Origin: Kiloniellaceae bacterium
GTDB taxonomy: Bacteria > Pseudomonadota > Alphaproteobacteria > Kiloniellales > Kiloniellaceae
Reading direction: 5' to 3'
Length of the DNA: 10,906 bases
Assembly: GCA_028280915.1 (NCBI GenBank)
Contig: JANQKX010000132.1
Coordinates: 1 to 10,906, forward strand
A model generated the notes under the pieces. The model saw nothing but the letters and a program-made list of their open reading frames with translations. It ran no database searches and was not told the origin of the DNA. Positions 6,678 through 10,906 of the stretch are shown one piece after another. The number at the start of each line of letters is the position of its first letter. Position 1 is the first letter of the stretch. The translations under genes were made by a program, and so were the position numbers.

Positions 6678-7934
6678 ATGCAGGAAAATCAGACGGGTTT
6701 GTATCGAACCATCGCCGGCGGCGCGGTCGGCAATGTGATGGAATGGTTCGATTTCGCCGCCTATGCCTATATGGCGCCGATCATCGGCGCGCTGTTTTTT
6801 CCGGCCGAGGATCACTTTTCCTCGTTGATCGCGGCCTATGGGGCCTTTGCCGCGGGCTACGTGGCCCGGCCCCTGGGCGCCGTCTTATTCGGGCACATCG
6901 GCGACCGCATGGGGCGCAAGCCCTTGCTGTTGCTGTCCATCACCATGATGGGCCTGGCCACCGCGGGCATCGGGCTGCTGCCCACCCACGCCGCCATCTG
7001 CGGGGCGGCCGGCCTGGCCCTGGTGGCGTTGCGCCTGTTACAAGGCATCTCGGTGGGCGGGGAGTATGCCGGCTCCCTGGTTTTTGTCGCCGAGCATGCC
7101 CCCAAGCGGCGGCGGGGATTTTTTTGCTGCCTCATCCTGTCCGGTTCCAGTCTTGGCTTTCTCATGGGCTCGGCCCTGGTCACCGGCATGAGCGCGGTGA
7201 TCCCCCAAGAGAGCCTGCACGATTGGGCCTGGCGCGTTCCCTTCCTGGCGGGCGGCCTGCTGGCCATCGCCATTTTGCTGCTGCGCCGGGATTTGCCGGA
7301 ACCGCCGCGGGAAGAGCACACCGACGAGTTGCCCGTGAAAGTGGTTCTGCGCGACCACTGGCGCGACGTGCTGCGGGTCGGCGGCCTCTACATGGGGGTC
7401 AATGCGGGCTTTTACATGATCTTTGTCTATACGGTGTCCTACCTGACCGACGAGATTCACGTGGACCCCTCGGCGGTGATGGACATCAATACGTTTTGCC
7501 TGGTCATCATAAGCTTCTTGCCTTTGTTTTTCGCCGTGCTCAGCGACCGCATCGGGCGCAGGCTCATCCTGGTCACCGGCACCCTCGGCATAATCGCCCT
7601 GTCCTATCCGCTCTTCGTCCTCATGAGCCACCCGGATACCACCCTGGTGCTGCTGGGCCAGATGGGCTTTGTGCTTTTGTTCAGCTGGATCTGGGGTGCC
7701 AATCCGGCGGCCCAGGTAGAATCGGCCCCGCCCAAGGTGCGGGCCAGCGTGTTGACCATTTCCACCAACGTGGCCATGGCGGTCTTCGGCGGCACCACGC
7801 CCCTGGTGGCCACTTATCTGGTGCACCGGACCGGCGACGACTTCATGCCGGCCTTTTATATGATGTTTCTTGCGAGCCTCACCCTCATCGCCGTTTTGAG
7901 CACCCCCGAAACACGGGGGCGTAACTTGACCTGA
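6678..7934 (+). CDS. MFS transporter, metabolite:H+ symporter (MHS) family
   Basis: A 418-residue inner-membrane transporter with about twelve hydrophobic segments. The N-terminal signature GNVMEWFDFAAYAYMAPIIGALFFP is typical of the MHS branch, which includes ProP, KgtP, ShiA and citrate transporters. The cytoplasmic loop 2-3 motif is GHIGDRMGRK and its second-half counterpart is SDRIGRR, both hallmarks of the major facilitator superfamily. The segment RLLQGISVGGEYAGS is another family marker. Likely role: proton-coupled uptake of a small organic acid or osmolyte; the substrate cannot be read from the sequence. The length is normal. I chose ATG 6678; GTG 6672, two codons upstream, is equally open. 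The gene stands alone on its strand, divergent from the secreted protein and ending 12 bases before the convergent DUF962 gene. Confidence 0.92.
   Translation: MQENQTGLYRTIAGGAVGNVMEWFDFAAYAYMAPIIGALFFPAEDHFSSLIAAYGAFAAGYVARPLGAVLFGHIGDRMGRKPLLLLSITMMGLATAGIGLLPTHAAICGAAGLALVALRLLQGISVGGEYAGSLVFVAEHAPKRRRGFFCCLILSGSSLGFLMGSALVTGMSAVIPQESLHDWAWRVPFLAGGLLAIAILLLRRDLPEPPREEHTDELPVKVVLRDHWRDVLRVGGLYMGVNAGFYMIFVYTVSYLTDEIHVDPSAVMDINTFCLVIISFLPLFFAVLSDRIGRRLILVTGTLGIIALSYPLFVLMSHPDTTLVLLGQMGFVLLFSWIWGANPAAQVESAPPKVRASVLTISTNVAMAVFGGTTPLVATYLVHRTGDDFMPAFYMMFLASLTLIAVLSTPETRGRNLT
7903..7919. terminator. GC-rich hairpin at the 3' end of the MFS gene, opposite the DUF962 tail
   Basis: CCCCCG (7903-7908) and CGGGGG (7914-7919) form a perfect 6-bp GC stem with a five-base loop. 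It lies about a dozen bases before the MFS stop and about 28 bases downstream of the convergent DUF962 stop. It could end the DUF962 transcript. There is no T-run, so the call is weak, and codon choice in the MFS tail could also create it. Confidence 0.25.
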
Positions 7935-7946
7935 CGGCAAGGATCT

Positions 7947-8288
7947 TCATTCGCCCGCCGGCTTGACGACCCCGTGGCGTTTCAGTTCTCCCTCCAGGCG
8001 GCCGGTCAGCCAGCAGCCCAGCATGCGAAAGTCGCTGATGAGGGACCAGAAGGGATGGGTGAAGGTGGCGGGCTTGTTCTTTTCGATAAAGGCATGGGAC
8101 AGCCAAGCAAAGGCATAGCCGACCACGACCGCCGCCAACAACAGCCACCAAGAACCCCAAAGCGCCGCCAGGCAGAGCAGGACCACGGCCAAGGCGGTGC
8201 CGAACAGATGAAAGCCGCGGGTTGCCGGATGGCGGTGTTCGTGCAGGTAAAGGGGCCAAAACTCCTCATACGACTGGGCGCGTTTCAT
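7947..8288 (-). CDS. DUF962 / Mpo1-like small membrane protein
   Basis: A 113-residue protein matching the recalled DUF962 (YGL010w/Mpo1-like) pattern: SYEEFWPLYLHEHRHPATRGFHLFGT at the N-terminus, two adjacent transmembrane segments at about 31-45 and 47-64, then HAFIEKNKPATF and a C-terminal FWSLISDFRMLGCWLTGRL. Conserved candidate metal ligands are His16, His20, His27, His65 and Glu69. Known: the yeast member Mpo1 is an iron-dependent dioxygenase in alpha-oxidation of 2-hydroxy fatty acids. Bacterial members are largely uncharacterised, so that activity here is inference. Start ATG 8288 has only a weak ribosome binding site (GAG, about five bases away). The gene lies downstream of the second LysR gene on the same strand after a 68-base gap, but has its own promoter-like element, so it is probably transcribed separately. 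Confidence 0.88.
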   Translation of the reverse strand: MKRAQSYEEFWPLYLHEHRHPATRGFHLFGTALAVVLLCLAALWGSWWLLLAAVVVGYAFAWLSHAFIEKNKPATFTHPFWSLISDFRMLGCWLTGRLEGELKRHGVVKPAGE

Positions 8289-8320
8289 GGCTCGAGCTTT
8301 TTTGTGGTCGCTAGGACTAA

Positions 8321-8342
8321 CTTATATCGAAACGCTCGTTTC
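8321..8342 (-). promoter_or_regulatory. Promoter-like -10 and GAAACG/CGTTTC dyad upstream of the DUF962 gene
   Basis: On the minus strand a perfect inverted repeat, GAAACG-AG-CGTTTC (8342-8329), lies two bases before TATAAG (8326-8321, 5 of 6 to the -10 consensus). The dyad occupies the spacer between the -10 and any -35, where a bound repressor or MerR-like activator would act. No clear -35 is visible. It is in the 68-base gap between the second LysR gene and DUF962. Confidence 0.4.
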
Positions 8343-8356
8343 AACCAGGGTCGGCA

Positions 8357-9256
8357 TTATCTTCGGCGCCGGGCGCTGCCCGCCACCTGCCGCAGGGTAT
8401 CCATCAACTGGGTGACCGCGGGGCCGGGGGCACTGCCCTGCGCGCGGGACAAATAGAGGGTGGCGTCATAGCTGCCGCCGGCCGTCATGGGCAGCAAGGC
8501 CAGGCGCCCGGCCGCCAGGTCGTCGGCCACCGCATGGGTGGGCAGGCGGCCGAAGCACAAACCGGCTTGGATCAACCGCTGGGCGGTGGCCGCGCTGTTG
8601 ACGGACCAGCGCCGGGTCGGCGACAGCCAGCCCCGGGACAGGTTTTCCGGTCCCGTGTCCCGGATCACCACCTGGGTTTCCTGCTGCAGGTCCCGTGCCG
8701 TAAGATCCCGCTGCAGCGCCAACAGGCGATGCCCCACCCGGGCCACCAGGACAAACTCCACCTGCAACAAGGGATCGGCCAGGTAACCGGGTGGCGGCGT
8801 CAAACCCACGGCCACGTCCACCTCGCCGGCGATCAGGAGCTGGTTGACCCCGGACATGACCGCCTCGTGCAGCTCCAGGCGGGTGCCCTGGCAACTCTCT
8901 TCGAAGACACGCAGGGCCTGCACCAGCAGATCGGCGGGAAAGGCCGTGTCCACCGCCAGACGCACCACCGCCTCCCGGCCCTGGCTCAGGGCGGCGGCCA
9001 GGGATTCGATCTCCCGGCCCTGCTCCAAGAGGCCACGGGCCCGTTCCAGCAACACCCGCCCCTCGGCGGTCAGGCTGGACCGGCGCCCATCGCGCGCCAC
9101 CAGGGGGAGGCCCAGGCCTTCCTGTAATTGGGCGACCAGATAACTGACGGTGGACTGGCTCTTGTTCAGGCGGTCCGCCGCGGCGGTCATACTGCCCGTC
9201 TCCGCCAGGGCCAGAAAAGCCTGCCACTGCTCCAGGGTGCTGCTCAGAGATTTCAT
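8357..9256 (-). CDS. LysR-family transcriptional regulator (divergent from pirin)
   Basis: A 299-residue regulator with an N-terminal winged helix-turn-helix, LEQWQAFLALAETGSMTAAADRLNKSQSTVSYLVAQLQ (about 8-45), a dimerisation helix to about 90, and the usual two-lobed effector-binding domain to about 285. The C-terminus is arginine-rich. The start is ATG 9256 at the edge of an AT-rich intergenic region; no strong Shine-Dalgarno sequence is seen. The divergent arrangement with the pirin and glutathionyl-hydroquinone reductase genes makes those its likely targets, in the classic LysR layout. Inferred effector: a quinone, phenol or related electrophile. It is not closely similar to the first LysR protein in the window and belongs to a different branch. 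Confidence 0.92.
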   Translation of the reverse strand: MKSLSSTLEQWQAFLALAETGSMTAAADRLNKSQSTVSYLVAQLQEGLGLPLVARDGRRSSLTAEGRVLLERARGLLEQGREIESLAAALSQGREAVVRLAVDTAFPADLLVQALRVFEESCQGTRLELHEAVMSGVNQLLIAGEVDVAVGLTPPPGYLADPLLQVEFVLVARVGHRLLALQRDLTARDLQQETQVVIRDTGPENLSRGWLSPTRRWSVNSAATAQRLIQAGLCFGRLPTHAVADDLAAGRLALLPMTAGGSYDATLYLSRAQGSAPGPAVTQLMDTLRQVAGSARRRR

Positions 9257-9283
9257 ATATCTATTTTTTCGATCATAATTACC

Positions 9284-9323
9284 ATAAATCGGGCCTTATT
9301 TATCTAATTTCCTGCCATATATT
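9284..9323 (+). promoter_or_regulatory. Pirin promoter with ATAAAT-N8-ATTTAT inverted repeat
   Basis: The 113-base region 9257-9369 is far more AT-rich than its surroundings. A perfect 6-bp inverted repeat ATAAAT (9284-9289) and ATTTAT (9298-9303), separated by eight bases, overlaps the -35 position of a promoter whose -10 is TATATT (9318-9323, 5 of 6 to consensus). The -35 itself is poor, which suits an activator such as the divergent LysR protein. The in-frame TTG at 9322 lies inside this -10, which argues against the longer pirin start. Confidence 0.45.
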
Positions 9324-9369
9324 GCAATGGGAATCAGCGGCACAGGCCGCGCAAAGAAAGGACGCTTCG

Positions 9370-10200
9370 ATGACCACCAGACCCCTATTAAAGACGGTAA
9401 CGGGCGAGGAAATGAGCGAGGGCGCCGGGGTGCGCATCAAACGCTACATCGGCAACCGGCAGCTCAACCTGATCGATCCCTTCCTGCTGTTGGACGAGTT
9501 CAAGAGCAACGATGTGGCTGATTTTATCGCCGGATTCCCGCCCCATCCCCACCGGGGCTTCGAGACCGTGACCTACATGATCAAGGGCCGGTCCCGCCAC
9601 AAGGATTCCACCGGCGCCGAAGGCCTCCTCGAGCCCGGCGACGTGCAGTGGATGACCGCCGGACGGGGTGTGGTGCACAGTGAGATGCCCGAAGCGGCCG
9701 ATGGGGAGATCTGGGGCTATCAGCTTTGGGTCAATCTGCCGGCGGCGCAAAAAATGATCGCCCCGCGCTATCAGGACATCGACTCGGACAGTATCCCCCA
9801 GGTCCAGATCCCGGGCGGCCGGGTGCGGGTCATCGCCGGTGATTTTCAGGGCACCGAGGGCGCAGCAGAGAGCCTGACCGACATCACCTACCTGGATGTG
9901 GATCTGGCCGCCGGCACGCGGTTTAGTCACGATCTGGCGGACAGCCAAATCTTGCTCGTACTGCCGGTCGCCGGGGAACTGGCCCATGGCGCCGGCGACA
10001 CGGTTTTATCGGCGGGCCAGTTGGCCACCCTTGGCGAAGGCACAGGCATCGACCTGACGGCAACGGCCGGCCCGGCCCGCTTTTTGCTGATTGCCGGTGC
10101 GCCCATCGGCGAGCCGATCGCCCGCGGCGGGCCGTTCGTGATGAACACCCGCCAGGAAATCCTGCAAGCCTTTGACGATTATCAGAACGGCCGGTTTTAA
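9370..10200 (+). CDS. Pirin-family cupin protein
   Basis: A 276-residue bicupin of the pirin family. The metal-binding set is complete: His59 and His61 in PPHPHRGFET, His103 and Glu105 in GRGVVHSEMP, matching the iron ligands of human pirin. The C-terminal domain carries the typical end GEPIARGGPFVMNTRQEI...AFDDYQNGRF. Known: some bacterial pirins act as quercetin 2,3-dioxygenases, and others are regulatory or redox sensors. Start ATG 9370 was chosen for the AAAGGA at 9357-9362, seven bases upstream. An in-frame TTG at 9322 would add 16 atypical residues. It is the first gene of an operon with the glutathionyl-hydroquinone reductase gene 27 bases downstream. The context suggests handling of quinones or aromatic compounds under control of the divergent LysR protein. 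Confidence 0.94.
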   Translation: MTTRPLLKTVTGEEMSEGAGVRIKRYIGNRQLNLIDPFLLLDEFKSNDVADFIAGFPPHPHRGFETVTYMIKGRSRHKDSTGAEGLLEPGDVQWMTAGRGVVHSEMPEAADGEIWGYQLWVNLPAAQKMIAPRYQDIDSDSIPQVQIPGGRVRVIAGDFQGTEGAAESLTDITYLDVDLAAGTRFSHDLADSQILLVLPVAGELAHGAGDTVLSAGQLATLGEGTGIDLTATAGPARFLLIAGAPIGEPIARGGPFVMNTRQEILQAFDDYQNGRF

Positions 10201-10227
10201 AAACCGCGCCAAATAAGGAGAAAGAAC

Positions 10228-10906
10228 ATGGGTCTACTCGTTGATGGTGTCTGGCAAGACAAGTGGTACGACACCAAAGCCACCAAGGGGCGTTTCGTGC
10301 GCCAGGACGCCAAGTTCCGCAACTGGATCACCCCCGATGGTGCGCCGGGTCCCAGCGGCGAGGGCGGTTTTGCCGCCGCCGCCGGGCGCTATCACCTTTA
10401 TGTGTCCTATGCCTGCCCCTGGGCGCACCGCACCTTGATTTTTCGCAAACTGAAAGGTTTGGAAGACCATGTTTCCCTGTCGGTGGTCCATTGGTACATG
10501 GCGGACAAGGGCTGGAGCTTTGACGACGGCGAGGGCGTGATCCCCGACGGCATCAACGGGGCCGATTACCTGCACCAGGTCTATGCCAAGGCGATCCCCG
10601 ACTTCACCGGCCGGGTCACCGTGCCCGTCCTGTGGGACAAGGAGCGGGAGACCATCGTCTCCAACGAATCTTCCGAGATCATCCGCATGTTCAACAGTGC
10701 CTTCGACGGGATCGGCGCCAAGGCCGGAGACTACTACCCGAAAGACCTGCGGGGGGAGATCGATGACGTCAACGAGCGCATCTATCACACGGTCAACAAC
10801 GGCGTCTACAAATGCGGCTTCGCCACAACCCAGGCGGCCTACGAAGAAGCCTTTGCGCCCTTGTTCGAGACCCTGGACTGGGTGGAAGAGCGTTTGTCGG
10901 ACCAGC
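10228..10906 (+). CDS. yqjG: Glutathionyl-hydroquinone reductase (Xi-class GST, YqjG-like), partial at right edge
   Basis: Cytosolic enzyme that removes glutathione from glutathionyl-hydroquinones, using a catalytic cysteine. Read in the plus frame from ATG 10228: MGLLVDGVWQDKWYDT, then GRFVRQDAKFRNWIT, then YHLYVSYACPWAHRTLI. The CPWAHR motif places the catalytic cysteine at residue 63, the position I recall for E. coli YqjG. The thioredoxin-like N-terminal domain ends with VTVPVLWDKE...IVSNESSEIIRMF. The helical C-terminal domain starts near 170 (DLRGEIDDVNERIYHTVNNGVYK) and is cut off at residue 226 of an expected 310-330. AAGGAG at 10215-10220, seven bases before the ATG, is one of the clearest ribosome binding sites in the window. 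It is cotranscribed with pirin; together they suggest quinone detoxification. Confidence 0.95.
   Translation, partial: MGLLVDGVWQDKWYDTKATKGRFVRQDAKFRNWITPDGAPGPSGEGGFAAAAGRYHLYVSYACPWAHRTLIFRKLKGLEDHVSLSVVHWYMADKGWSFDDGEGVIPDGINGADYLHQVYAKAIPDFTGRVTVPVLWDKERETIVSNESSEIIRMFNSAFDGIGAKAGDYYPKDLRGEIDDVNERIYHTVNNGVYKCGFATTQAAYEEAFAPLFETLDWVEERLSDQ

Noticed and set aside
6743..7924. Second plus-strand frame of 393 codons inside the MFS gene
   Set aside because: It is out of frame with the clear MHS transporter; its product is Gly/Arg/His-rich and lacks hydrophobic segments.
7038..7940. Minus-strand frame of 300 codons opposite the MFS gene
   Set aside because: No motif is seen; it is antisense to a well-supported transporter and His/Gln/Gly-rich as expected of a shadow.
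1..10906. Mobile element, CRISPR array, tRNA or phage-defence system
   Set aside because: No transposase or integrase motif, no regularly spaced repeats and no tRNA-like cloverleaf were noticed. All sizeable genes belong to ordinary metabolic, transport or regulatory families.

Overview
The window is GC-rich, densely packed bacterial DNA. Its gene families point to a Gram-negative bacterium of the Pseudomonadota, probably a gammaproteobacterium: an aryl-polyene-type pigment operon with a COG4648 membrane protein, two LysR regulators, an MHS-family symporter, and a pirin plus glutathionyl-hydroquinone reductase pair. The genus cannot be named from the sequence. No tRNA, rRNA, insertion sequence, CRISPR array or phage gene was seen, and no gene-free stretch exceeds about 280 bases.

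Left block (1-3837). Three genes on the minus strand run acyl carrier protein, COG4648 membrane protein, AMP-dependent acyl/aryl ligase. The ligase runs off the left edge just before its expected C-terminal catalytic lysine. This gene order is typical of aryl polyene (APE)/xanthomonadin-type pigment clusters, where an aromatic starter acid is activated, loaded on an ACP and extended by a type II PKS/FAS-like system. Divergent from the ACP, across a roughly 280-bp promoter region, is a flavin-dependent halogenase-family protein with the motifs GGGPAG, WFWMIP and FVDPVFSSG. Together these genes suggest a halogenated aryl polyene such as a xanthomonadin-like pigment.

Middle block (3847-8288). 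A GcvA-type LysR regulator is divergent from a PhyH-type Fe(II)/2-oxoglutarate dioxygenase. Next come a secreted protein of unknown function (minus), an MHS-type MFS symporter (plus) and a small DUF962/Mpo1-like membrane protein (minus). These are mostly single-gene units on alternating strands.

Right block (8357-10906). A second LysR regulator is divergent from a pirin gene, which is followed after 27 bp by a glutathionyl-hydroquinone reductase gene that runs off the right edge. The AT-rich intergenic region between LysR and pirin carries a perfect inverted repeat beside a promoter-like element. This looks like a LysR-controlled quinone or aromatic-stress operon.

Possible links between blocks are inferences. 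Aryl polyenes are antioxidant, aromatic-derived pigments and the right block handles quinones. PhyH and Mpo1-like proteins are both oxidative-metabolism families. Many long open frames opposite the real genes are by-products of high GC and were left out.
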